Assembly (NCBI GenBank): GCA_964517465.1
Contig: CAZFEK010000019.1
Coordinates: forward strand, 8,460 to 72,459
From: JACPUX01 sp964517465
GTDB taxonomy: Bacteria; Pseudomonadota; Gammaproteobacteria; Burkholderiales; Casimicrobiaceae
DNA: 64,000 nucleotides
Direction of reading: 5' to 3'
Shown here: in pieces, positions 43,128 to 51,946 of the stretch
How positions within the stretch are numbered: position 1 is the first letter of the stretch
Layout of the letters: each line of letters opens with the position of its first letter
Notes under the pieces: generated by a model
Databases searched by the model: none
The model's input: only the letters and a program-made list of their open reading frames with translations
Told to the model about the DNA's origin: nothing
Made by a program: the position numbers and the translations under genes

Positions 43128-44950
43128 AGCGCCCTTTGCTCCAGCCAAATGCGCAAAGTGATCAGGCGCAGAATTTGGTCAGAGCCTTCCTTTGCCCATT
43201 CCGGCAGCGAGGTGCGCCAGGGATCTCGCCCCATCAAATCGCTCAGCAACTCGCGCTGCCCTGGGCTGGGTGCCGTCCAAAGTTCAGGCAGCACCTTGCT
43301 GTGCGCCAAGTAATAGCCGAAGTCCGGCCAAGAGCCTTCGGTCGCAAGCCTTTGCTTGGGTCTCCAGCCGCCCAGCCGGGCGAACTTACGGATTCCGGTC
43401 AGCGCGAGGTAACGCAGGCAACGCGAAAACTCGCTGGCGTCGAGCGGTGCGCCGTCGTTGTTGTTGGGAATGCCGCGCGCGGCCGCGGGGAGCAATCGGA
43501 ACACGGCCTGGCGGAAAACGCGAGCATTCAGTTTCTGCTCCGGGCTCATCCGGCGATAGAGCGGCAGCAAGGAAAAATCGGTCATCACCGGATCCCAGGG
43601 CAAGGTGCGCAACAAGAACAGGCGACCCAAAGCGTCCGCTTCGCGCGACAGGGGTCGAATCCGCAGATCCTCGGCCGCTTCCGGATGGCCAGAGTAGGCG
43701 GCGGTGAGTGTGTCGGGGAAGCGCTCGCGGTGTCGCTGTCGCAGTGGTTTGCGCCAATGCGGGGCGATGGCGCAATGAGGCTGGTAAAACTGCTCTTGAT
43801 ACGGGGCCAAGCGATCAAAAGGCAAGTTCTTGCCCAGAAACTGCCGCGCCTTCCGATTGAAACCCAGGCCCTTGTACAGGTAGTCGGTGTAGCACCCGGT
43901 CATGAGATTGCCGAGGCCCAGATCCGCCAAATCGGGCAAGAAGCCGAAGAAGTGTGCGTCTTTGATGGACCCCATGCCGCCGGTGATCCGCACCGTTGCC
44001 GCAGCGCCCAAACCGTAGTGCTCGGGCGCGCGCACCAGAGGATGATGGGTGGCGCCGGCTGCTTGGGCAAGCCGTTTGGCTACGCCGGCTTCGGCGTTGG
44101 CGACATCGCAGAAAGTCAGGGTGTGGACCTCGGGCGGTACGCCGGCGGAAAACAACAAAGCCCGCGAGTCGGCCCCGCCGCTGAGCAAAAGGCCTTGCGA
44201 CCCGGTCGTCTGCGGATGCCGCCTTCGCCCGGCGTCACCGAGTGCCGCCGCGAATTCCTCGGCCAGCCTTGGATCGGCAATCGGCGATGGAGGTGGCTCG
44301 GGGGGAAGCCAGGTAACGCTGCGTTGCATGGTCGGCCTGGGTCCCGGTCCGCAATACCGGTAATGGCTGGCCGGTTCGAGTTGTTCGATGCCCTGGTGAA
44401 AGGTGTAGGGCTGGACGGTGGTGCCCGTCGCCAGGCAGTCGGCGAGACTCAATGCGTCGATCGGACACGGGCGCCCTTCGCTTGCCAACCAATCGGCCAG
44501 CACGTCCGGATGGCTGGCCACTCGCAGCGGCCCGAAGCTGTTGGCGTACACCGGGAAGATACCCATCCGGTCGGTGAAGAGGTGCAGGCAATGCGCCTGT
44601 GGTTCCCAGACCAGAGCAATGGCCGGACCGTTGAGCAGCGCCGCAAGACGATCTGGGTTCGCTTTCCAGACCTGCAGCAAAAGTTTGCACAAAGCCCCGC
44701 CGCGGCCGGGAATGGAGCGCGCTTGCGCCCAGGAGTCGGCATCGGGATAAATTCTTCCGATCAGCGCAAGCTGGGTGCCGGAGTGCTCGTCTACCGCAGC
44801 CGTGGCATCGAATCGGGCGTCGAGGCCAACGGCATGGCCATGCCAAGCGCCCAACTCCAGCGCCTGCCGGGTGGCCGCGGGAACAAAACACAGAGCTTCG
44901 CCCCAGCGTTGCGCGACAGCGCTTTCCGGGGCGAGTACGAAGCCGCTCAC
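43124..44950 (-). CDS. Asparagine synthase-like enzyme lacking the N-terminal cysteine
   Basis: The 608-residue product begins at GTG 44950, which overlaps the upstream stop codon (GTGA). The first ~220 residues follow the glutaminase-like fold (FTDRMGIFPVYAN is the degenerate core) but the protein starts MSGFVLAP, so the catalytic Cys2 of class II amidotransferases is absent. The synthetase half keeps the ATP-pyrophosphatase loop SGGADS at about 257-262. Free ammonia use, or another amide or ligase reaction on a glycan or its carrier, is possible. Genes of this kind recur in exopolysaccharide loci; the reaction is not known. Confidence 0.8.
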   Translation of the reverse strand: MSGFVLAPESAVAQRWGEALCFVPAATRQALELGAWHGHAVGLDARFDATAAVDEHSGTQLALIGRIYPDADSWAQARSIPGRGGALCKLLLQVWKANPDRLAALLNGPAIALVWEPQAHCLHLFTDRMGIFPVYANSFGPLRVASHPDVLADWLASEGRPCPIDALSLADCLATGTTVQPYTFHQGIEQLEPASHYRYCGPGPRPTMQRSVTWLPPEPPPSPIADPRLAEEFAAALGDAGRRRHPQTTGSQGLLLSGGADSRALLFSAGVPPEVHTLTFCDVANAEAGVAKRLAQAAGATHHPLVRAPEHYGLGAAATVRITGGMGSIKDAHFFGFLPDLADLGLGNLMTGCYTDYLYKGLGFNRKARQFLGKNLPFDRLAPYQEQFYQPHCAIAPHWRKPLRQRHRERFPDTLTAAYSGHPEAAEDLRIRPLSREADALGRLFLLRTLPWDPVMTDFSLLPLYRRMSPEQKLNARVFRQAVFRLLPAAARGIPNNNDGAPLDASEFSRCLRYLALTGIRKFARLGGWRPKQRLATEGSWPDFGYYLAHSKVLPELWTAPSPGQRELLSDLMGRDPWRTSLPEWAKEGSDQILRLITLRIWLEQRAL

Positions 44951-46128
44951 TGGGCCGAGGGGGCGACCTTCGGGCGCATGGGATGGGCGCAGTGGCCGCT
45001 GCCTTTGCCGGCCTGCTGTTCCACTTGCGAGCCGCACAGGAAGTGGACCTCGACTCGCCGATTGTCTTGCAGACGAACCCCGTCGGGAGTGGGAACGCGG
45101 GGCCGGGTCTCGCCATAGAAATGGGTCCGAACCAGAGCCTCGGGCGGAGTGCCGCTGGCGAGCAGGGCCTCGATCACGACATTGAGGCGCCGCTTGGACA
45201 GCCCCTCGTTGTGTTTCTCGGTACCCGATCGGTCGGTGTGGCCACCGACCGCAGCTGGGAGTCCCGGCGAGGATTGGAGCAGTTTAGCGACCTCCGCGAC
45301 GACTTTCTTGCCATCGGCTGTCAACACGGCCTGGTCGAGATCAAAAAGAATGGTCTGATTGGCAGGGCAGGGCAGGCAAGGGGGCGGCGGACAGGCGGCC
45401 GGCGCGCATTCGGGCTTGGGCGGTGCAGCGGGCGGGGCCGATTTCTCCCGATAGGCCGCATCAAGACGGGCCATGCTGTCTTCAAATCCGTTGCGGCAAC
45501 GCGCCACGTCTTGGGGTTGGCTGTTCTCTTCCTGCTGCTCCATCCAGCAATCGAAATACACTTGCGCCTGCGCGGCAAGCTTGGGAAAGCGCGTCGCGGC
45601 TCCCCGATTCAGGGCTCCCACCAATCGCTGGCGCGCGTAGGCGAGATCGTCCACCGCGTAAAGGGGCAAAGTGCGCTGGTAGAGCAGCTCCGGCCCGATG
45701 CGCTCGTGGCGGTCCGCCGCCGCGGCGCGGGCGAGAAATTTGGCGGCATTGGCAAAGTCGTGCTGGTGGTCCTCATGTTTGGCGAGCCAGCGGTAACCCT
45801 GAGCGAGGTAGTAGTGGAAGCCGCGGCCTTCCGGGCCGTCAAACAGCCAATCAGCGTAGGCCTCAGGCCGAATGCCTTGCGGCGGGGGCGGGGTTTCGCC
45901 CTGACCGCGCAAGGGATCGCGGGGTGGTGCCGGAGGCACTGCCTCTGCCTGGTAGGGCCAAGGGGGGGACACTCCCGCGGGCGGGTTGGTGTCTCGGGCG
46001 CCCTGGATCGGGATGTAACAGCCTGCCAGCAGTGTTGTGGCCGCGAGCATTAGCGCCAGACGAGCGAGACGCTTCGCCGCCCAAGCATGGGCTGGGGCCG
46101 GCGTAGAGGTTCGGGTGAGTTGCAGCAT
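44947..46128 (-). CDS. OmpA family lipoprotein
   Basis: ATG 46128 gives a 393-residue lipoprotein precursor with lipobox LLAGC (C37). A proline-rich linker follows, then a helical region of about 150 residues with repeated Ala-rich helices (FANAAKFLARAAAADRHE), a cysteine/proline-rich hinge (CAPAACPPPPCLPCP), and an OmpA peptidoglycan-binding domain (QTILFDLDQAVLTADG, VGGHTDRSG, NRRVEVHF). It should link the outer membrane to peptidoglycan. Its location inside a glycan-modification run suggests a structural role for the export site, which is inferred. Confidence 0.85.
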   Translation of the reverse strand: MLQLTRTSTPAPAHAWAAKRLARLALMLAATTLLAGCYIPIQGARDTNPPAGVSPPWPYQAEAVPPAPPRDPLRGQGETPPPPQGIRPEAYADWLFDGPEGRGFHYYLAQGYRWLAKHEDHQHDFANAAKFLARAAAADRHERIGPELLYQRTLPLYAVDDLAYARQRLVGALNRGAATRFPKLAAQAQVYFDCWMEQQEENSQPQDVARCRNGFEDSMARLDAAYREKSAPPAAPPKPECAPAACPPPPCLPCPANQTILFDLDQAVLTADGKKVVAEVAKLLQSSPGLPAAVGGHTDRSGTEKHNEGLSKRRLNVVIEALLASGTPPEALVRTHFYGETRPRVPTPDGVRLQDNRRVEVHFLCGSQVEQQAGKGSGHCAHPMRPKVAPSAQ

Positions 46129-46144
46129 GTGAAGTCCCCCCTGA

Positions 46145-46297
46145 CTAAAAAAGCGTGTAAATGAATGGCGCGATCGCCGAGCCCTGCGCCAGCACGAGCA
46201 AGGCGCCCAGCAAAACCAGGATGACAACCACCGGAAGGAGCCAGTATTTTTTGCGTTCGCGCATGAAAGCGAACAGGTCTTGGAAGAGTTCGAACAT
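46145..46297 (-). CDS. DUF5989-like small membrane protein (50 residues)
   Basis: This is a short gene that ordinary length cut-offs miss. It reads MFELFQDLFAFMRERKKY followed by a single hydrophobic segment (LLPVVVILVLLGALLVLA) and ends FIYTLF. The pattern FxFMRERKKYWLLP is characteristic of the small DUF5989 proteins found next to SxtJ and carbamoyltransferases. Its ATG overlaps the stop of the sxtJ-like gene by one base (TGATG). A role in assembling or anchoring the carbamoylation complex is plausible and unproven. Confidence 0.82.
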   Translation of the reverse strand: MFELFQDLFAFMRERKKYWLLPVVVILVLLGALLVLAQGSAIAPFIYTLF

Positions 46298-46707
46298 CAG
46301 TAGGGCTTCTCCATGCTGGAATCGGGGCGCACCCGACTGGGTACGCGATAACTCTTGGCTTCAGGATCGAAACGTCGTGCCAAGGGGTCGTGGCCGGTGA
46401 GGCGCAAGACCAGACCCAGAGGCAGCATCACCGCGAAGAATACCAGCGCCAGGATCACCCTGTTCATGATTGCGCCCATCACCAGGCCAAAACGCATCCA
46501 AGCGCGGTAAACCAGATCCAGGGTTTGCGGGGCCAAGAGCGCCCACAGCGACAAAGCTCCCCCGGCGATCCAAGGCCAAAGCGGAAATCTCAGGCTGAGG
46601 ATCCAAGGCAGGAAAAGCCCGAAGATCAGGGCCAGGAGCGCGCCGGTGCTGAGGCCAAAGCGGCGCAGTCCTGCCCGGTCAAGTTGGGGAATGGGGTGTG
46701 CGTCCAT
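46297..46707 (-). CDS. SxtJ family membrane protein
   Basis: The 136-residue product has about three to four membrane segments (LSTGALLALIFGLFLPWIL, WPWIAGGALSLWALLAP, VILALVFFAVMLPLGLVLRL) and a C-terminal cytoplasmic tail with DPLARRFDPEAKSYRVPS, typical of SxtJ, named from the saxitoxin cluster. It lies 4 nt after the carbamoyltransferase gene and overlaps the DUF5989-like gene. The three-gene set is conserved across many unrelated glycan and natural-product loci. Confidence 0.85.
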   Translation of the reverse strand: MDAHPIPQLDRAGLRRFGLSTGALLALIFGLFLPWILSLRFPLWPWIAGGALSLWALLAPQTLDLVYRAWMRFGLVMGAIMNRVILALVFFAVMLPLGLVLRLTGHDPLARRFDPEAKSYRVPSRVRPDSSMEKPY

Positions 46708-46711
46708 GGTT

Positions 46712-48550
46712 TCAGTCGAGCTCGAACTCCTTGCGCCAATCTCCGCTGTCCTGAAATGCGGGCTGCTCGCGCTTGTCGAGCAGAAAGTTCTCCAGCACCA
46801 GATAGTCCATTTCGGTCCTCATGAAACAGCGGTAAGCGTCCTGGGGCGATCCTACAATAGGCTCGCCGCGAACATTGAACGAGGTGTTGACCAGCACGGG
46901 GCAGCCGCTACGAGCGAGAAAAGCTCGCAGCAGCGCGGCGAAGCGCGGGTTGGTTTGCTCATGTACGGTCTGCACCCGGGCGGAATAGTCTACGTGGGTG
47001 ATGGCGGGCAAAGTCGAACGAGGCACCTTGAGTTTCTCGATGCCAAACAAGCGCTGTTGTTCTTCGCTCATCGCAATGCGCAAATTCTCGCGCACCGGGG
47101 CGACGATCAGCATGTAGGGGCTGGCACGGTCCAGCTCGAAGCACTCGCTCAGATGCTCGGCCAATACCGCCGGAGCGAAGGGCCGGAAGGATTCGCGGTA
47201 TTTGATCTTGAGGTTCATCACCGACTGCATCTTGGGGCTGCGCGGGTCGCCAAGAATCGACCGCCCGCCCAAAGCCCGCGGCCCAAACTCCATTCGGCCT
47301 TGAAACCAGCCGACGACGTTTTCGCCGTCGAGCCGGGCGGCCACTTCCTGCACCAAGGCCGAGTCATCCAGTTCGCGGTACTTCGCTCCGAGTGAATCGA
47401 GATCGGCCTTGATCTGCTCGCGGCTGCTGCGGGGGCCCAAATAGGCGCCGCGCATTGCGTCGCCAGGCACCGGCTGGCGTGGCTTTCCGTGGTATTGATG
47501 CCAGCAGGCCAAGGCCGCTCCCAGGGCGCCTCCGGCGTCTCCGGCGGCCGGCTGTATCCAAATGTCCCGGAATGGTCCTTCGCGCAAAAGGCGGCCGTTG
47601 GCGACGCAATTGAGCGCGACGCCGCCGGCCAAACAGAGATATTCCGTCCCCAACTCCCGGTGCAAAGTGCGCCCCAGGCGCAGCACGATCTCCTCCGTCA
47701 CCACCTGGATAGACCGGGCAAGGTCCATTTCGCGTTGCGTTACCGGCGACTCGGGGGCGCGCGGCGGACCGCCGAACAAGGCGGCGAAACGCTGGTTGGT
47801 CATCCGCAGGCCGGTGGCGTAGTCGAAAAAACCCATGTCCATGCGAAAAGTGCCGTCCTCCTTGAGATCGATGAGGTGGCGCAGGATCGGGTCGACGAAA
47901 CGCGGTTCGCCGTAGGGCGCGAGTCCCATCAACTTGTATTCGCCGGAATTCACCTTGAAGCCGGTGAAATAGGTCATCGCCGAATACAACAGCCCCAAGG
48001 AATGCGGGAAATCGATTTCCCATTGCGGCGTGAGGCGGTTGCCCTCGCCCAGCCAGACCGAAGTGCTGGCCCATTCGCCAACGCCATCCAGGCAAAGCAC
48101 CGCAGCTCGTTCGAAGGGGCTGGGAAAAAAAGCCGAGGCGGCGTGGGATTGATGGTGCTCGGCAAACCGCAGCGGCGGCAGACGGTGGGTTCCGCTGGGC
48201 AAGAGCTCGCCGAGCGCCTTGCGCAACACGCTCTTCAAATACAACTTCTCTTTGAGCCACACCGGCATGGCGGCCAGGAACGAAACCAGGCCTTTGGGTG
48301 TGCTCGCCAAGTAAGTTTCCAGCAGGCGTTCGAATTTCAGCAGCGGCTTGTCATAAAACACGACATCATCGACTTCAGCCAAACTGATGCCGGCTTCGGC
48401 CAAACAAGCCCGGACCGCGTGGGCGGGAAAGCGCGGATCGTGCTTCTTGCGGGACAGGCGCTCCTCCTGCACCGCCGCGACGATCTCGCCGTCACGCAGC
48501 AGCGCCGCCGCGCTGTCGTGGTAATAGGCCGAAAGGCCGAGTATGTACAT
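46712..48550 (-). CDS. Carbamoyltransferase (NodU/TobZ family)
   Basis: The 612-residue enzyme should form carbamoyl-adenylate from carbamoyl phosphate and ATP and transfer the carbamoyl group to a hydroxyl. ATG 48550 gives MYILGLSAYYHDSAAALL, the normal start. The YrdC-like/Kae1-like core includes QEERLSRKKHDPRFP, FAEHHQSHAASAFFPSPF, CLAGGVALNCVANGRLL and the C-terminal FNVRGEPIVGSPQDAYRCF. It heads the run of SxtJ, DUF5989, OmpA lipoprotein, Asn-synthase-like and WecG genes, so a sugar of the exopolysaccharide is the likely substrate. Confidence 0.93.
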   Translation of the reverse strand: MYILGLSAYYHDSAAALLRDGEIVAAVQEERLSRKKHDPRFPAHAVRACLAEAGISLAEVDDVVFYDKPLLKFERLLETYLASTPKGLVSFLAAMPVWLKEKLYLKSVLRKALGELLPSGTHRLPPLRFAEHHQSHAASAFFPSPFERAAVLCLDGVGEWASTSVWLGEGNRLTPQWEIDFPHSLGLLYSAMTYFTGFKVNSGEYKLMGLAPYGEPRFVDPILRHLIDLKEDGTFRMDMGFFDYATGLRMTNQRFAALFGGPPRAPESPVTQREMDLARSIQVVTEEIVLRLGRTLHRELGTEYLCLAGGVALNCVANGRLLREGPFRDIWIQPAAGDAGGALGAALACWHQYHGKPRQPVPGDAMRGAYLGPRSSREQIKADLDSLGAKYRELDDSALVQEVAARLDGENVVGWFQGRMEFGPRALGGRSILGDPRSPKMQSVMNLKIKYRESFRPFAPAVLAEHLSECFELDRASPYMLIVAPVRENLRIAMSEEQQRLFGIEKLKVPRSTLPAITHVDYSARVQTVHEQTNPRFAALLRAFLARSGCPVLVNTSFNVRGEPIVGSPQDAYRCFMRTEMDYLVLENFLLDKREQPAFQDSGDWRKEFELD

Positions 48551-48726
48551 GTGCCCCAGTATTCCCCCACGACCTGCGAACATCCGGGCCTGAAGCCAGG
48601 GTGCGCAGCCGCAAATGCTAGGTGATCGATTGGTTTATAGGGTTACAATAACAAACATTCGCGGGGAATGCCAAACGCCGCGCGCCGGACACGGCGGCGG
48701 CGGCGATGGGTCAGAGGGGATACGCA

Positions 48727-49677
48727 ATGAAACAACTCTACGGCAAGCGCGTTCTGGTGACTGGGGGTGCCGGTTTTCTCGGCTCGCATTTGTGCCGCAC
48801 GCTGCTGGAACAGGGCAACGATGTCGTTTGCGCCGACAACCTGTTTACCGGCAACAAGGACAACATCCTTACGCTCTTCGACTACAAGCGCTTTGAATTC
48901 ATGCGCCATGATGTCACTTTTCCGCTTTACGTCGAAGTCGATGAGATATTTAATCTTGCCTGCCCGGCCTCGCCCATCCATTATCAGCTCGATCCGGTGC
49001 AGACCACCAAAACCAGCGTTCACGGCGCCATCAATATGCTGGGTTTGGCCAAGCGGGTGAAGGCCAAAATCTTCCAGGCGTCGACCAGCGAAGTATACGG
49101 CGACCCCAAGGTTCATCCGCAGCGCGAAGACTATTGGGGTCATGTGAACCCCATCGGCCGGCGCTCCTGCTACGACGAAGGCAAGCGCTGCGCGGAAACC
49201 CTTTTTTTTGACTACTTCGAGCAGCACCGGGTGCGTATCAAGGTTGCGCGGATCTTCAACACCTACGGACCGCACATGCATCCCAACGACGGACGGGTGG
49301 TTTCCAACTTTATCGTCCAGGCGCTCAAGAACGAGCCGATCACCATTTATGGCGATGGCTCGCAGACCCGGTCGTTTTGTTACGTGGACGACTTGATCGA
49401 CGGTTTCCTGCGGCTGATGGCGACACCGGACGACTTTTGCGGTCCGGTCAATTTAGGCAATCCGGGCGAGTTCACGATTCGGGAACTGGCGGAAAAGGTC
49501 ATCGAACTGACGGGATCAAAGTCTCAGATCGTGTCCCACCCCTTACCCAGTGACGACCCGGTGCGCCGCTGCCCGGACATCGCATTGGCTCGCTCGCGCC
49601 TCGGCTGGGAGCCTCGGATTCCTCTGGCCGAAGGCCTGGTGAAGACTATCGCATACTTCGAGAAGCTCATAAAATAG
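48727..49677 (+). CDS. uxs: UDP-glucuronate decarboxylase (UDP-xylose synthase)
   Basis: The 316-residue short-chain dehydrogenase converts UDP-glucuronate to UDP-xylose with bound NAD. The N-terminal TGGAGFLGSHLCRTLLEQG binds NAD, and the catalytic Tyr/Lys pair is in SCYDEGKRCAE; SEVYGDPKVHPQREDYWG and FNTYGPHMHPNDGRVVSN are characteristic of the UXS subfamily. No UDP-glucose dehydrogenase is in the window, so UDP-glucuronate must come from elsewhere. A TACAAT (48644-48649) about 78 nt upstream may be its -10 box. It is divergent from the carbamoyltransferase. Confidence 0.93.
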   Translation: MKQLYGKRVLVTGGAGFLGSHLCRTLLEQGNDVVCADNLFTGNKDNILTLFDYKRFEFMRHDVTFPLYVEVDEIFNLACPASPIHYQLDPVQTTKTSVHGAINMLGLAKRVKAKIFQASTSEVYGDPKVHPQREDYWGHVNPIGRRSCYDEGKRCAETLFFDYFEQHRVRIKVARIFNTYGPHMHPNDGRVVSNFIVQALKNEPITIYGDGSQTRSFCYVDDLIDGFLRLMATPDDFCGPVNLGNPGEFTIRELAEKVIELTGSKSQIVSHPLPSDDPVRRCPDIALARSRLGWEPRIPLAEGLVKTIAYFEKLIK

Positions 49678-49700
49678 CGCACCAAAATGCAGGGGGCGAT

Positions 49701-50228
49701 TTGAGACTCATCCGTTACCTTCTGGTCTTGCTGCTGGTGCTACCTTTGGGCGCATGGGCGGAAGACGAAGAGGATTTCGAGGTGTCCGAGGAGGGCAAGG
49801 TGTTCGAGCATTCGCGCACCGGCCTCCTTTATCGTCGCAAGCTCTATATTCAGGGCGATGAAGTGACCCATGTCCCCAGCTACCCGACTTCGTACAACGA
49901 CACCCGCGATACCCGCGCCTGGAAGATTTATGTGTCGCATTGGGAGCAGGATCCGCCCAGCTTCATCACCGTGTTCATGCAGGATGACAGCACCTTTTTC
50001 TTCAGCAGGGCCGAGATCGACCTGCGAGTGACCATAGGTCATTATGATCGAGCGGGCAACATGGTGCCGGCCAATCAGGTGATTATGCGGGGCATACCCC
50101 TAGAGAAGGGGATCAACCGCGTTCCCATCAATATCAACAATTACAAGGGCGACATCGTCTGGGTGCATCTGATCGGCGTGCGGCAGAAGCTCCACATCAA
50201 AGCGGTCGAGGTGGTCGAGGACGAATGA
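49701..50228 (+). CDS. Exported protein of unknown function in the exopolysaccharide locus
   Basis: The 175-residue product begins at TTG 49701 after AGGGGG and has a signal peptide (LIRYLLVLLLVLPLGAWA). The mature protein is acidic at both ends (EDEEDFEVSEEGKVFEH and VEVVEDE) and beta-rich; I recognise no family. It sits between uxs and a GspA-like ATPase, overlapping the latter by 4 nt (ATGA), so the two are probably made together and may act as an envelope pair. Confidence 0.75.
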   Translation: MRLIRYLLVLLLVLPLGAWAEDEEDFEVSEEGKVFEHSRTGLLYRRKLYIQGDEVTHVPSYPTSYNDTRDTRAWKIYVSHWEQDPPSFITVFMQDDSTFFFSRAEIDLRVTIGHYDRAGNMVPANQVIMRGIPLEKGINRVPININNYKGDIVWVHLIGVRQKLHIKAVEVVEDE

Positions 50229-51886
50229 GCATGTACGAAGAGTTCTTCCATTTCTCGATCCACCCCTTTCGCAATTCCCCCGACCCGCGGTTCTTTTTCC
50301 AGAGCGTAAACCATCGCGATGCCCTGGCGATGTTGGCCTACGGTATCCGCGAGGGCAAGGGATTCATGTTGGTCATGGGGGATGTCGGCACAGGCAAGAC
50401 CATGTTGGTCCAGACCTTGAAGGCCGAATTGGCTGATCGAGCCATCCTCATCGAGGTGGCCTATCCCTGGGTTTCGGCCGACGACATTCTCAGCGCCTTG
50501 CGCGCCCGCATTGGGCTTGCGCCGGTGCCCTCAGAAAACCCCGAGGCGGTGGACAGTTTGCGCGAGCGCCTGCTCGAACTGGTCAACGAAGGGCGCGAAG
50601 TCGTTCTGGTGATCGACGAAGCGCATCAACTTCCGATCAAGACTTTGGAAGGCATTCGCCTGATCTCCAACATCGAAACGAATACGCGCAAGTTGCTGCA
50701 AATCGTCCTGCTTGGCCAAGAGGAACTGGGCACCTTGCTTTCGCAATATTCGCTTCGGCAGGTGCAGCAACGGATCGCTTTGTCTTGTCACCTGAAACCG
50801 CTGAATCGCGCCGAAACCGCCGACTACATTCGGCATCGCTTGCGAGTGGCCAACGGCAACCCCGAGTTGTTTTCCGCGGGGGCAGCCGATCTCGTTTACC
50901 AATACTCTGGGGGTTGTCCCCGTCTGATCAACCAGGCCTGCGATTATTGCTTGCTTTATGCCTTTGGGAAGTTTGCGCCGGCGGTGCACGATAACTTGGC
51001 CAAAGAAGCGCTCCACAGCATGGTGTCGGCCCGGGCGATCCCGGCGATCCCGCAGCCAGAGCCGGCAGCCGCTTCCGTCGCAGTACCACCGCGGAGTGCC
51101 CCAGCGGCGGCGCCGGCGCCGCCGCCAAGTCCGCGCGGCGAGGAACCCCAGGCATCCGTGCCTTTTGCCATTCCGGGCGCCGGTCAACGTTCCGCGACGC
51201 CGGGTGCAGCTTTGGCTCCATCCAGCCGTGGTCTGCTCCTGTTGGGTTGGGTGATGGTCCTGGTGGCCATGGCCCTGGGCGCCACGGCGGTGTGGCTGGT
51301 TTTGAATCGCGGCGCCGAGGGCGTGTCGCCCGCGCGAGTGACTGGCCGTGCGCCAGAATTGTCGGCGAGTGCGCCGCTCGCGCCCTCGATTGCCGCTGAA
51401 ACTGCGACTCGACTGGGGCTGGGTCTGCCGGTGGGGCGGGGGTCGCCAGGCGCGCGTGCGGTCGAGACCTCGCGCGATTTGAGTTTGGCTCTGCTGGCGT
51501 CGCAGCAGTATGGCGCTTGGAACGCAACGATCCGCGATTTGCTGGCGGATGCAAACCCGCATCTCGGCGGACTGGATTCGGTACCGGCCGGCACGCGGGT
51601 CAAACTGCCGGTTTTGGCGAGGGCTGACATGGTGGTGCAGGATGCGAGCGCCCGCAGCTACGTCTTCTTTGCGAGCTTCGAGACCGAGGAGGCGGCCCTG
51701 AAGGAGCTGGAACCCCTGCGCCGGATTTGGACCAACGCTTTGGTGGTAACCAGCGAACGCGGTGGCTCGCGGGTATTTCGGCTCTACGTGGGGCCCTTCC
51801 AGGGCGTCGCCGAAGCGAACAATGTTGCCGCCGCATTGTGGCACAAGTTCATTCCTGCGCTCGGGCAAGATTCGGGGCAGCGCTAG
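50225..51886 (+). CDS. GspA/ExeA-like AAA ATPase with membrane segment and SPOR-like C-terminus
   Basis: The 553-residue product starts MYEEFFHFSIHPFRNSPDPRFFF, typical of ExeA/GspA and of the ATPase found in exosortase-linked exopolysaccharide loci. Walker A is GDVGTGKT (52-59) and Walker B is VVLVIDEAH (about 127-134). After an Ala/Pro linker a single membrane segment occurs near 338-360, and the periplasmic tail ends in a SPOR-like module (SYVFFASFETEEAALKEL, RLYVGPFQGVAEANNVAAAL) that may bind denuded peptidoglycan. This suggests it opens or marks the cell wall for the export machinery. Confidence 0.85.
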   Translation: MSMYEEFFHFSIHPFRNSPDPRFFFQSVNHRDALAMLAYGIREGKGFMLVMGDVGTGKTMLVQTLKAELADRAILIEVAYPWVSADDILSALRARIGLAPVPSENPEAVDSLRERLLELVNEGREVVLVIDEAHQLPIKTLEGIRLISNIETNTRKLLQIVLLGQEELGTLLSQYSLRQVQQRIALSCHLKPLNRAETADYIRHRLRVANGNPELFSAGAADLVYQYSGGCPRLINQACDYCLLYAFGKFAPAVHDNLAKEALHSMVSARAIPAIPQPEPAAASVAVPPRSAPAAAPAPPPSPRGEEPQASVPFAIPGAGQRSATPGAALAPSSRGLLLLGWVMVLVAMALGATAVWLVLNRGAEGVSPARVTGRAPELSASAPLAPSIAAETATRLGLGLPVGRGSPGARAVETSRDLSLALLASQQYGAWNATIRDLLADANPHLGGLDSVPAGTRVKLPVLARADMVVQDASARSYVFFASFETEEAALKELEPLRRIWTNALVVTSERGGSRVFRLYVGPFQGVAEANNVAAALWHKFIPALGQDSGQR

Positions 51887-51946
51887 ACAAGGCGATGCCT
51901 AAGCGCAAGCGGGGCCTTGGCTGAAGACGCCTGGTCGCCGCGGTGT

